This document shows positions 42,836-52,083 of a DNA stretch of 64,000 bases, piece by piece. Every line of letters begins with the position of its first letter. Position 1 is the stretch's first letter. The translations under genes and the position numbers were made by a program. The notes beneath the pieces were generated by a model. It worked only from the letters and a program-made list of their open reading frames with translations. It did not search any database and was not told the origin of the DNA. The stretch is from Trichomonas vaginalis G3 (Eukaryota; Parabasalia; Trichomonadida; Trichomonadidae): NCBI RefSeq assembly GCF_026262505.1, contig NC_067206.1:9482268-9546267 (forward strand). Reading direction: 5' to 3'.

Positions 42836-43156
42836 ATGACGAAAACTATTGAGATAACAAACTACAACGGTCATGAGTTCAAGAATTTGTTCTTCATTCC
42901 TCGTGAAAATACATTCTATCAGATACGAGGGAGAAAAGGTAAAGTTAGTTTGAGCGTTTATGAAGGAATGAAGAATGGAAAGTTTATACAAGCATACGAT
43001 ACAAACGGTAAACGTGTTTCATTAGCTTTGTCAAAACTTACTAACATTTATTTTGACAGTGACTTTGACCTATATGAAGAAGAAAGTGAGTCAGAAGATT
43101 ATGAGCTGTTATGTGAAGCACAGCAATGGGAGGAGTTGCAATACTTTTGTAAGTGA
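42836..43156 (+). CDS. Gene inside Polinton terminal repeat (right copy)
   Basis: 106 codons with the same protein sequence as the left-repeat copy, outward orientation. Preceded by TTTATTTTATTTTTATATAA directly before ATG. Confidence 0.75.
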   Translation: MTKTIEITNYNGHEFKNLFFIPRENTFYQIRGRKGKVSLSVYEGMKNGKFIQAYDTNGKRVSLALSKLTNIYFDSDFDLYEEESESEDYELLCEAQQWEELQYFCK

Positions 43157-43771
43157 GAACATTAGTGGGAACGTTAGTGAGAACGTTTATTTTTTCATTA
43201 GTGAGGTGAAGTGGTTGGTGGCTTTGTAAATATTTAAGGTTAAGTTAGTGTTGTCGTTTGTGTTGTAAAATATACGTTAACGGTTTTGTAAAGTGTCAAA
43301 TTCACATATCATGGGTAAGGAGGCGCGCAGTGCCTCCGTACACAACTAACCCATACTAACTATTTTTACTGAAATTGCAAATTTAATTTCAACAATGAAA
43401 TTATTGTTTAAAAAAAATAGCACAACAGCAAGATGGACAATCATATATAGAATTATAATGCTCCATATAATGCTTTGATTTGATGCGTATATAATGTTAT
43501 TTTTCGAACATCTTTGTAAAAAATTGATTTTTGTAATTTTTGAAAAAATTCGATTTTATTTCGAGATTTCCTCTATAGGTGAAGTATATTGAACAATATT
43601 CCTATGGGAGAAAATAATTGGAAGTATGAGTACTTTCATTAATACTATGGGTGCCATGGTTATCGCTCAAACGATCAAGTTATATCTCGATTGCGTAAAT
43701 TGAAATTTTGCTATTTTCTAAATTCACGGCAACAACATTCTTTTATCCTGATCGTACATCACAATATTTGA

Positions 43772-45046
43772 ATGTGCGACCATTTGTTCAAGAAACCGTC
43801 AAGTTATTCTTCATTTTTCATGCCGCGGCGAACAAAAGCAGTTGCAAAGCGTATAAAGAACTTAGTTCAAAGCGCGAAAAATAGGGTAGAGCCATATGTC
43901 GTCAACACTGTTGAATTTGTGCTATCTGTATTATTGAGCGGCGCTACATTTTGCCAATCTGAATTTCAATTCATGCTGAATAACATCAAATATCCGTCAG
44001 AAGCTACATTTCATCGAGTCCAAGAAAAGGTTGGTCGTGTTATCATAGAAGTTGCCAGAGAATCTGTTAATTATTGGAAATCTCGAATGAGAAAATGTTC
44101 GGGACTTTTGTTTGACGGTTCTTGGAGTCAGAGAAGAAATGCAATGTTTTGCTATGTACAATTTGTAGAAGAGAAACTCAAAAAAATTGTAGATTGGGAA
44201 GTGATATCTAAATCTTTTAAAAATTTCAAAGGTAATTTCAACGGAAAATCAAATGAAATGGAATTTGAAGGCTTAAAAAGAATGCTGAAGCGTTGGAATA
44301 ATGAAAAACGTGTAAATTTTTTTGTGCATGATGGCGATGTCAAAATTGTTTCTACAATCAAAAATACGTTCAAAGGTATCAGAGAATACAGAGATCCTGG
44401 ACATTTTCTTAACAATATACAGAAAAAGCTCAAACTGCCAGAATTCAGAATCTTATCTAGCATTTCAAAGAATTTATTGCGTTGGCTTAGGCAACTTCTC
44501 AATGACACACATATGTCAATTAAAACAAAGAAGTTTTTATGGTTGAATTCCGCTAAACATTATGCCGGAAATCATAAATTTTGTCCAGATCCTGAAAAAT
44601 GCAAGATGATTAAACCATGGAAATATGCAAAAAATAAAACTGCTATAAAAACACTTAAAAAATTCCTCGAAGATACCGTAAAAATCTTTGATATGGTAAA
44701 AAAGATTCATTCAACTCAAGTAGTTGAATCGATAAACCATATCAAAGCAATGCTTGCTAATAAAAATATTAATTGGCATGCTTCTTGGCCAATTAGGATG
44801 GCAGTCACAATATTGCATTTCAATGAAAGTATGTTTGAAACGATTGTAGCAATAAGATACAGGTTAAATTTACCAACAATGCCAGAAATGATGAACAGAT
44901 ATTTCAGAATGTATGATACAACAAAAGATTTAATCAAAGCATTCAAAAATTCAAAGCAAGTTCAAAAAAAGTTTGCGGCATTAAGAGCTATAAAGAGAGG
45001 TCTTCAAGCTACCGATGATCGTATTACTCTTAAATCACATAAATAA
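43772..45046 (+). CDS. Kolobok/Mutator-like DDE transposase
   Basis: Up to 424 codons; the likely start is MPRRTKAVAKRIKNL rather than the first Met. The candidate triad is D in SGLLFDGSWSQRRNAMF, D in FVHDGDVKIVSTIKNTF and E in HSTQVVESINHIKAML followed by ILHFNES. This matches the DG(S/T)W..R, GDGD and STQ..ES...FN(D/E) blocks of Kolobok and related Mutator-type transposases. The frame is intact, so it may be active. It lies 406 bp outside the Polinton right end; the element's own ends were not resolved (no clear TTAA-flanked inverted repeats). A damaged copy with the same flank follows the second Polinton end at 62.7-64 kb. Confidence 0.7.
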   Translation: MCDHLFKKPSSYSSFFMPRRTKAVAKRIKNLVQSAKNRVEPYVVNTVEFVLSVLLSGATFCQSEFQFMLNNIKYPSEATFHRVQEKVGRVIIEVARESVNYWKSRMRKCSGLLFDGSWSQRRNAMFCYVQFVEEKLKKIVDWEVISKSFKNFKGNFNGKSNEMEFEGLKRMLKRWNNEKRVNFFVHDGDVKIVSTIKNTFKGIREYRDPGHFLNNIQKKLKLPEFRILSSISKNLLRWLRQLLNDTHMSIKTKKFLWLNSAKHYAGNHKFCPDPEKCKMIKPWKYAKNKTAIKTLKKFLEDTVKIFDMVKKIHSTQVVESINHIKAMLANKNINWHASWPIRMAVTILHFNESMFETIVAIRYRLNLPTMPEMMNRYFRMYDTTKDLIKAFKNSKQVQKKFAALRAIKRGLQATDDRITLKSHK

Positions 45047-45468
45047 TTATTAAATTTATTTCACCCTCAAAACATCATAATCTTGCACCTTCTTTGAATA
45101 AACACTTTCACCTTCTATTTTTAATTAATGTTTTTTAATTGTCCAAAATTTTTAGATTATATAAGATATAATTTTTTATAAAAGTATTATTTTCTAAAAG
45201 ATAAGTATATATTCTTAATCACAAAACCTAGCATTTTATCATATCTATATATCAGCTTCCTAAATATAATACTCATATAGTTAGTATGATTTTAATGTTT
45301 TTGAACATGAAACGAAAATATGATTACAATCATATAACATAATGGAGTTATTGATATAACTTATATGCATGATACATTAAGAAGTCTTCCAACAATATAG
45401 ATATAGTTGTAGATTCCTATGATTCCTTTTATATTGTGAGATAATAACATTTTTATGCTGTCAGGAGC
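45047..45468. other. Spacer, possible 3' part of the transposon
   Basis: AT-rich, no gene. The first 22 bp after the stop are shared with the end of the window (to TTTCACCCTC), so the duplication extends at least this far. Confidence 0.4.
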
Positions 45469-46210
45469 CTATGAGTGCCCATCCTTAATCCAATAAACTT
45501 CGATTACACCTGGATTTAATGCTACAAATTCTTGTAAAGCAATTGATTCAGAAACCTTTATTACCTTCTGAACTCCATTTTCCTTGTACGTGATATCCTT
45601 CTCTAATATATTTCTGACATCATCAAAAGAATCGTTGTTCCAAGCATCGTGGACATATTTGGCGCTCTGGACAACCTTTCCTACGCTTAGTAAAAGATTT
45701 TTGATATACCTCTTTTGTCGCCATGAATAATTGAGGTTTTCATCATGTAACATAGAAAATGCTGTAATTTCATCAAATTGCCAAATAAAATTAGAAATTG
45801 TATCTTTTGGAAATGGATTGCATTTTTGCGCAATTTTTGCATAAATTGCATCGACAATTTCTTCTTGAAGTTTATCGAAAAAGCCATAACCATCTGATTC
45901 AACGCGGTAATTAATTAATTCGTACAATTTGTCGTTAATGACTTTATAAAAACGTTCGAACAAATTAACATATTCAGTCTTGCCTACCTCTTTAAACACT
46001 CGTGTCATTATACTAATAGAGATAGTATTTAGACGTGGATAATTAAACTCTATCCACTGAAATACTCCCCAGCAATGGCCAAGCTCATGACCAATGACGA
46101 TGGCAAGTGGATGTTGGATGCATGCAATATTTATTTTTTCACCTTCATAAACTCCATAACTGTAGATGTCTTTGTCCAAACCCTGCATTGCTAAATCAAT
46201 AAATAAACTT
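45469..46210 (-). pseudogene. 5'-truncated HELGH zinc metallopeptidase
   Basis: The 239-codon frame (MQGLDKDIYSYGVYEGEKIN at the ATG at 46188, and open a little further upstream) has IVIGHELGHCWGV, a gluzincin-type HExxH zinc site, at about residues 34-38. DEITAFSMLHDE, about 100 residues later, is a possible third ligand region. The C-terminus is EVYWIKDGHS. The HExxH motif is unusually near the N-terminus. Directly upstream (at about 46210) the sequence switches to the duplicated segment shared with 17.26 kb, so the 5' part was removed by that rearrangement. I therefore call it a truncated gene, though expression from the internal ATG is possible. A relic of a related end lies near 19844-19885. 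Confidence 0.6.
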
Positions 46211-46214
46211 TTAT

Positions 46215-47460
46215 TGTTTTCAGAAACTATTTACAAAATTCTTTTTTATGTGATTCTTGTAATATATTTGAAGTCATGAAATCTTATTTATGCTTTGCTC
46301 TAATTCAACATACATTCCCGTGGAAAAGATAAAGATATCAAAGGTTTGATAAAGCTGTCGAAGGCACAACAAACATGTCGAAGATTTAATAAATGAAGAA
46401 ACAATGATATACTATTCGATTGTAATCTATACTGTCCAAAATGAAAGAAATTTAATTCCAATTGGTAAATCTAGATCTTGATCAATGAAATCATTATTCC
46501 TTTATATGAGAGCATATGTAGTTGAACAAAAAGGCTGAAAGTAATACATTCAAGTCTTTCTTCCTCTTTTTTCAAAATTTTTCCTTCCCTTAATTATATG
46601 GTCATCTCGTGTATTATATTGGATCTTTTAGATATATAAATAAAATAAAATAAAAAATTTAGAGTTCAGATAATGGTGTTTCTTTCGTATGATTTGGTAT
46701 TTTAGGCGAACAAAGTAGAATTCTAAGTGGGAAATAAGGTTGTTTGTTGAATTTTTCTTCAATTTCGTCTTCAAACCTTCTGACGATGTTATAGCGGACT
46801 GGAAGATCAGCGCTGGCATTTCTTGTGTAATACATTATTTTGCCTGTATTGAAAAAGAGGTTCGATTTTCTTGCGGGATCATATGGATTCCAGCACTCGA
46901 AATTGAATGTGAGTATAAAATTCCTTGCAAGTAAACGAATATTGTCAATAATATCTTCGTTCGCGTTGTGCCTTTTAGCATAATCTAGGATTATTCCACC
47001 AAGCATGAGTCCGATATTATTTAATTCGTAAACAAGCAATTTGGCATAACAACCTTTTTGAAGTTCTAATATATAGCGCATTGCATTTTTCGCTACGAAA
47101 TCAAGTTCTTCGTCTGTTAATTCTGAAAAGCGATAAAGATAAAACATATTGCGATAAGATATGTTAATGCCATGGCAATAAAAATTACCAAGAAATTCTA
47201 GATCTCCAACTTCTTTTTTGAAGTATTCAATGAGAGTAGGTTGGTATTTGACCGCAATTATTGGGTGATAATAGCTATTGAATACATTGTATTTGAGTTT
47301 CATGAAATCTGGAAATTTTTCTGGTAATTTGTAATTAATGTCGAAATACTCGTGTCTTTGTAATAAATTTCTTAGGTTATGTAAGAACTCTATGATTACT
47401 AGTTTAATTACTGTAAATAAGTTAGTGATATATTTGGCTTTGAAGGTAGCAATCATTTAA
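46215..47460. repeat. Segmental duplication, copy B (partner 17263-18540)
   Basis: Collinear with 17263-18540 on the same strand. The left border abuts the truncated metallopeptidase; the right border is near the ATG of the unknown gene. Downstream flank included, so the unit is gene plus about 0.45 kb. Confidence 0.85.
46659..47456 (-). CDS. Unknown trichomonad family, membrane-anchored, copy B
   Basis: 265 codons, nearly identical to the gene at 17738-18535 (MIATFKAKYITNLFTVIKLV start, same hydrophobic anchor and blocks). It differs mainly in the last 25 residues (LRILLCSPKIPNHTKETPLS). The frame is intact, which with copy A suggests both are expressed or very recently duplicated. Function unknown. 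Confidence 0.7.
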   Translation of the reverse strand: MIATFKAKYITNLFTVIKLVIIEFLHNLRNLLQRHEYFDINYKLPEKFPDFMKLKYNVFNSYYHPIIAVKYQPTLIEYFKKEVGDLEFLGNFYCHGINISYRNMFYLYRFSELTDEELDFVAKNAMRYILELQKGCYAKLLVYELNNIGLMLGGIILDYAKRHNANEDIIDNIRLLARNFILTFNFECWNPYDPARKSNLFFNTGKIMYYTRNASADLPVRYNIVRRFEDEIEEKFNKQPYFPLRILLCSPKIPNHTKETPLSEL

Positions 47461-47857
47461 AAATTTACACTTTTATTGTGTTTTATACAGGCGTGAAGCC
47501 AATAATCGTATGTTTGATAATTTTAATTTGTTTTTTCGTAATAACTTAGGTTTTCGTAAAAACTCTCTTAGTTCATGGAATAATAGCGTTAATAAAAATT
47601 TATTCACAAAAAAGAAATTGTAAATATTTTTTTTATTAAAATTGTATCAAATTTGCCATCAAACCACATAATGACTTTATAAAGGACTGATAAATCATTG
47701 ATACATGATGTTGATTCTTACTTACTATAGTAATTCGTCTATATATGCATTTTGCAAGTAGACCAAACACAATTGCTTTGTTTATTTTTGCGCAATCTAA
47801 ATTAATTCAGCCGAACAAGAAACCAAAAGTAATTTTTATCATAAAATGAAACAAAAT

Positions 47858-48646
47858 CTAATAAAACTCAGAAAAACTAATAGTGTCTTTAATATTTTTA
47901 GGAGCAATACCGTCATTGTTTGGTTGCATATATTCTTGTTTTAGACATCTTTCCTCAATTTCGTCTTCAAACCTTCTGAGAATCTCATAATGATCTGATT
48001 GATCGGTTCTTGAAGGATTAATTACTTCGCCTGTTTTGAAAAGGATCCTTCTTCTGTTATAAAAATCGTCAAAAGGATTCGAACTCCAGAAATTAAATGT
48101 AAATATAAAATATCTTGCATAAAGACGAATTAAATCAATTATTTCTTGACTTGCCTCATGCTTCTTCGCATATTCTAATATTATTCCCCCTAATAAAAGT
48201 CCAAATTTATTTATTTATTTACATGCATGAAATTTAGCACTGAAGTTATGTTGACATTGTAATATTCGAGTCATCGCAACTTTAGCCAAAAAATTAATAT
48301 CATTCTCTGTTAAAGGTGAAAATCGGTAATAATGAATTATATCATAAGTATTCGCTGTGTTATTATGGAAGGTAAACGTGTAATAATTTTTGAAATTCCC
48401 TACTTCATTTTTGAAATAATCAAGTAAGATGGGATCATATGTGACAGTAATTATTGGACACCAATATCGATTTATTATATGATCTTCAATCTTCATGAAC
48501 TGAGGAGGATTTTCTGGCATTACAAAGTTTTGTTCGTAATAAGTATGTCTTTTCCTTTCTTTTGAATCTTCATAGATAATAATCCTGAATATTGCTTGTA
48601 TCATCGATAAGAATCTTAATAAAAATCTTAATAAGTCATTTATCAT
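47858..48646 (-). pseudogene. Unknown family, diverged copy C with one in-frame stop
   Basis: Starts MINDLLRFLLRFLSMIQAIF and aligns along its length with copies A and B (FMKIEDHIINRYWCPIITV, HYYRFSPLTENDINFLAKVA, then FGLLLGGIILEYAKKHEAS and RRFEDEIEERC). It ends near 47858 with DTISFSEFY. A single TAA in the same frame, in a TAAATAAATAAAT run near 48213, splits it; there is no frameshift. The stop could come from slippage of the TAAA-type repeat. Could be a recent pseudogene or a polymorphic allele. Confidence 0.65.
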
Positions 48647-49019
48647 CTATCTTTTTTTGATTTTTGATTTTTTTATTTTGCTAAGAGTATGAACAGACGA
48701 TAAGTAAACTTATCAAAATTATATAAATTCTAAAATTTTGGAAATTCTAAAATTCCTTTTTGAAATATATACTTCATATATTAGCGAATGTCAATAAAAT
48801 TGATTAAATTTCAGAAAGTAGTAAGTACACCCTTAAAGCCTTTTGCGGAAATAATATGTTTATTTGGTAAATAAAGAATAATTCTTATGATTCTTGATAC
48901 AGCATTGCTTTCATACAATAAAAATATATTCACAATAAGCATAATTCTTTTAAATTAAAAAGATATATGAAATAAAACAATGGATATTTATAATAATTAA
49001 AAAAATAAACATAATATTT
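48647..49019. other. Gene-free spacer
   Basis: AT-rich, no supported feature. Confidence 0.5.
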
Positions 49020-50330
49020 TTATGAATGTTCGATTGCTTGAATATTTGCATCCATTTCGCTCATAATTAGTTGAGCACTTTCTATTAAGTTTGGATAATT
49101 CTGATTTTCCTCATCTCTGATTGAAATTTCTTGAATATAATCAAGAATCTCATCACATGACATAAAAGCTTCAAACAAAGGATTACTTTGACCATCAACA
49201 ACTTTTGCTGAGTATATAATGCCGGAAAGAGAAGATAAAATCATATCATTAATTTCATCTTCTTCAACTTCGAAAAATGGTAAAAGAAACTCCAACGACC
49301 CCTTTTCTATGATGAAGGTTTCTAATTCTGGTTGATACCCTAAAATTTCAAGAATAATTTTCAAAGAATATTTTCTAACTTTGAAAGTAGCATTTTCGCT
49401 CATTTCTGTTAAGAATACAAGATATCCCCTCGATTGTAACAAAGATGATCCACTTGGAGTCCTTGAAACTTCATAAATAAATTTTAATATTTCAATTTGA
49501 GAATCTTGATCTATTTGAAGCAATAATTCTTTGATGTCATCAGTCCATGTTTCAGGTAAATTATCAAATACCTTATCTGGCATATATTGAACGCAAATTC
49601 CCAAACATTTCAGAATAATTCGAAAACTTTTATCAAAATGTAAAAATTTTGAGAAACAAAGTTGTACAAAGTCATTGTAAACTAATGTCATCCTTACATC
49701 TTTTGATTGTGGAATTATATTTATTGAAATTTCAATTGCATCAATCATAAAGTCACTGACATCTGATTCAATTGAAACAAGTATTATATTAATGAATTTA
49801 ACCCAAAAGAGTCCGTTTTCTATCTCAGGAGGAAATTTATGTTGAGAAAGATTTCGTAATATACTTAGAAACGCACAAAAGATACTGTTATTAGATACTA
49901 AGTATTCCTTCAGATATTGCTTATAATTTCTTGAAGGTGCATTCATTATTTTATCAAATAAGCCGATTAAGTCCTGATAATAGAAGAATTGAGATATGGT
50001 TGTAGAACGAATACAATTAGAAAATATGTTCAATATTGGTAACACTAAATTCTCCCTAATATCATTCATTAAAATTTCGAAGAGAAATGGAATTATTTGA
50101 TGATCTTGAAATGGTTCACGAACCAATAAATCGGCTGCTGGCGGATATTGGGAATAATATTCGATAGTTTTGATTGAATTATCTTGAACTTCGGTATCTC
50201 CGCAATTTATAAAATCAGATAATGTATTTTCTAGTTCTGTACAATCAAAATTATTGTCCTCTGGATTAATTTCTTCTTCTGATGGATCTTGTTTGGTTTT
50301 TTCTAAATCATCTTTGTATTCCATTGTCAA
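49020..50330 (-). CDS. Armadillo/HEAT-like helical repeat protein
   Basis: 436 codons from MTMEYKDDLEKTKQDPSEEE. An acidic, disordered N-terminal 60 residues is followed by repeated paired helices (PFLFEILMNDIRENLVLPIL, FCAFLSILRNLSQHKF, VFLTEMSENATFKVRKYSL, LEFLLPFFEVEEDEIN) with leucine spacing of armadillo-type solenoids. Such stand-alone ARM proteins are abundant in trichomonads and are presumed protein-binding scaffolds. No specific orthologue recognised. It is divergent from a tiny plus-strand frame only 28 bp away. Confidence 0.7.
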   Translation of the reverse strand: MTMEYKDDLEKTKQDPSEEEINPEDNNFDCTELENTLSDFINCGDTEVQDNSIKTIEYYSQYPPAADLLVREPFQDHQIIPFLFEILMNDIRENLVLPILNIFSNCIRSTTISQFFYYQDLIGLFDKIMNAPSRNYKQYLKEYLVSNNSIFCAFLSILRNLSQHKFPPEIENGLFWVKFINIILVSIESDVSDFMIDAIEISINIIPQSKDVRMTLVYNDFVQLCFSKFLHFDKSFRIILKCLGICVQYMPDKVFDNLPETWTDDIKELLLQIDQDSQIEILKFIYEVSRTPSGSSLLQSRGYLVFLTEMSENATFKVRKYSLKIILEILGYQPELETFIIEKGSLEFLLPFFEVEEDEINDMILSSLSGIIYSAKVVDGQSNPLFEAFMSCDEILDYIQEISIRDEENQNYPNLIESAQLIMSEMDANIQAIEHS

Positions 50331-50358
50331 ATCTCAAAATTTTTGTAAATTTATCAAA

Positions 50359-50484
50359 ATGTCAAAAATTTTTGGCTCTCAAGATAATGATTTTTACTTG
50401 TATTTTCTAGCCAAAGGCAAGGAAAAGAGCCATGAGAAAGAGTCTCAGACGGACTTATTAGAACAATGTTTGACATTGGTTTGA
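50359..50484 (+). CDS. Possible 41-residue gene ending at a transposon target site
   Basis: MSKIFGSQDNDFYLYFLAKG then a Lys/Glu/Ser-rich tail ending LLEQCLTLV. The composition is protein-like, and the position, 28 bp divergent from the ARM gene, suggests a shared promoter. Its TGA falls inside the 10-bp target duplicate of the adjoining element, so the stop is native in either case. Too short to be sure. Confidence 0.3.
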   Translation: MSKIFGSQDNDFYLYFLAKGKEKSHEKESQTDLLEQCLTLV

Positions 50485-50485
50485 A

Positions 50486-51649
50486 GGCAAACCCAAATTT
50501 TAGCTAAAAGTGACAGGGGGAAAAAACGTTTAGTATTAAAAAAAAGACCGATGAGAGCTTCGTTCGAAATATAGAGGGAACTGAGAATGCGCAACCATTC
50601 TCAGGGAATATTGGATGCTATTCCCGTTCCCTCTGTATGGAAAATTGAGGTTTTCAAAGGGAGTTAAAATAATATCAAATTTATACTAATTTACTTCAAA
50701 ATACAAAAGTATTTGACAGCTAAAATTAGTTACTTTAGCAAGCCTATCAATACCCTTTTACGATTATTGTTACTTTTTCGAAATAAAAGTAAAAACAAAT
50801 TTATACTAATTTACTTCAAAATACAAAAGTATTTGACAGCTAAAATTAGTTACTTTAGCAAGCCTATCAATACCCTTTTACGATTATTGCTACTTTTTCG
50901 AAATAAAAGTAAAAACAAATTTATATTAATTTACTTCAAAATACAAAAGTATTTGACAGCTAAAATTAGTTACTTTAGCAAGCCTATCAATACCCTTTTA
51001 CGATTATTGCTACTTTTTCGAAATAAAATAAATTTATTATCAAAAACCTTTTTTTTTCTTAGTAAAAATAAAAATGTTATTTTATATCAAGTTTTTATTC
51101 ATAAATTTTTATAATGTTGTATAAATTTCATTAAAATTTACGTACATATTAAGGTACTTCTACATTAGATATATACATGATAAATAAAATTCATAAAACA
51201 TTAAAAATCAAAAAATTAGATGAACCTTGGCAATTAAACTTTATGAAATAATAGTTGTTTATAAATTATATTATATTATATTATTATTTAATATTATTTT
51301 GATAATGAAGATTTTATTTTGCAATAATATAAACGAAATTTTTTACCTTATGAACTTTTGATGGAAATATGCAAATTTAAAATAATAAAGAAAGCCGCGA
51401 GCGAAGCGATCGGCTTAGTTCGAAGATTTTGATTCAAATCTTTGCTGATCTGTAATTCGCGGAAGCCGCGAGCGAATCGAGCGGCTTAGGTCTAAGATTT
51501 TGATTCAAATCTTTGCTTATATTCCTTAAATTCTTTATGAAACTCGCAACAGTTCCATAAAAAATTTTAAATTCTAAACTGTCGAAATTACCGATCGGTA
51601 ATCACACCCTTCACGGGTGTGTCACTTTTAGCTAAAATTACCCCTACTC
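50486..51649 (-). mobile_element. Non-autonomous Mutator-like element, copy 2 (1164 bp)
   Basis: Same ends as the copy at 11407-12342 but inverted. It is flanked by its own 10-bp direct repeat TTGGTTTGAA (50476-50485 and 51650-51659). Contains the 60-nt three-way-junction fold (50574-50633), three 120-bp repeats (about 50670-51030) and the palindrome/hairpin at the other end. The middle (about 51120-51480) is unlike copy 1 and holds two GCCGC-rich hairpins, so the family is modular. A 133-codon plus-strand frame (50713-51114) only follows the 120-bp period. Confidence 0.85.
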
Positions 51650-51659
51650 TTGGTTTGAA

Positions 51660-52083
51660 TGATGTGTCAATCGCCCTCTATCAAATATATTTTTTTAAAT
51701 ATCCGATAGTTTAGCAATTTGAGCTTTGGAACCGGGGTTGCTATTAGTTTTATAGCTTAAATTTTATATCTGCATCCTGATCTGATAAGAATCACAGGCT
51801 GTCGCTAAATTTTTCATATTGAATTTCATTTTTTGCAATCGAAATGACTTAATTATAGTATAGTCGTTTTAACAGTGATCCAAAATTTTAAATTGAATAT
51901 TCTCAAAATCTGAAATGTGTCACTTTTTAATTTTATCGGGATTTTGATAAATATTTGGAGTATTATCATAGTATATTATATTCTTTGATATTTATGTCAC
52001 TTTTATCGGCCTCATATATTTGAATTGCATTTTATATTTTGAGAGTAATTGTCAAATAAGAATTAAAATTAAATAGCGTTGAT
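51660..52083. other. Upstream region of RhoGAP gene
   Basis: No gene seen. No canonical trichomonad initiator close to the ATG at 52084. Confidence 0.4.

Larger units (their letters stand above)
20178..43361. mobile_element. Polinton/Maverick, 23.2 kb, full length but broken, young
   Basis: The ends are AGTTAGTATGGG inverted at both sides, with a 5-bp target duplication ATTTT at 20173-20177 and 43362-43366. Terminal inverted repeats are about 0.7 kb and almost identical, which implies a recent insertion. Parts, left to right: terminal-repeat gene, small membrane protein, major capsid protein, small basic protein, coiled-coil protein, penton-like gene 1, protein-primed DNA polymerase B, an unknown gene, a KilA-N type gene, two unknown genes, integrase, long fibre gene (interrupted by another transposon), several unknown small genes, packaging ATPase, penton-like gene 2, small virion-type genes, terminal-repeat gene. 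An adenain-like protease was not recognised. It looks broken in roughly ten to twenty places, mostly in the polymerase-to-KilA-N part and the fibre, while capsid and ATPase frames look whole. Confidence 0.95.
42667..43361. repeat. Polinton right terminal inverted repeat
   Basis: Reverse complement of 20178-20884 with nearly complete identity; contains the palindrome at 42712-42725, the second terminal-repeat gene and the tip hairpin. Confidence 0.95.

Noticed and set aside
43362-45468. Polinton inserted inside the Kolobok-like transposon
   Set aside because: I looked for the transposon's missing left end beside 20177 and for matching inverted ends after 45046, but found none that pair convincingly, so nesting is not claimed.
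50713-51114. Repeat protein of three 40-residue units
   Set aside because: The frame follows the 120-bp repeat period of a non-autonomous element and differs in strand between the two copies relative to the host; treated as non-coding.
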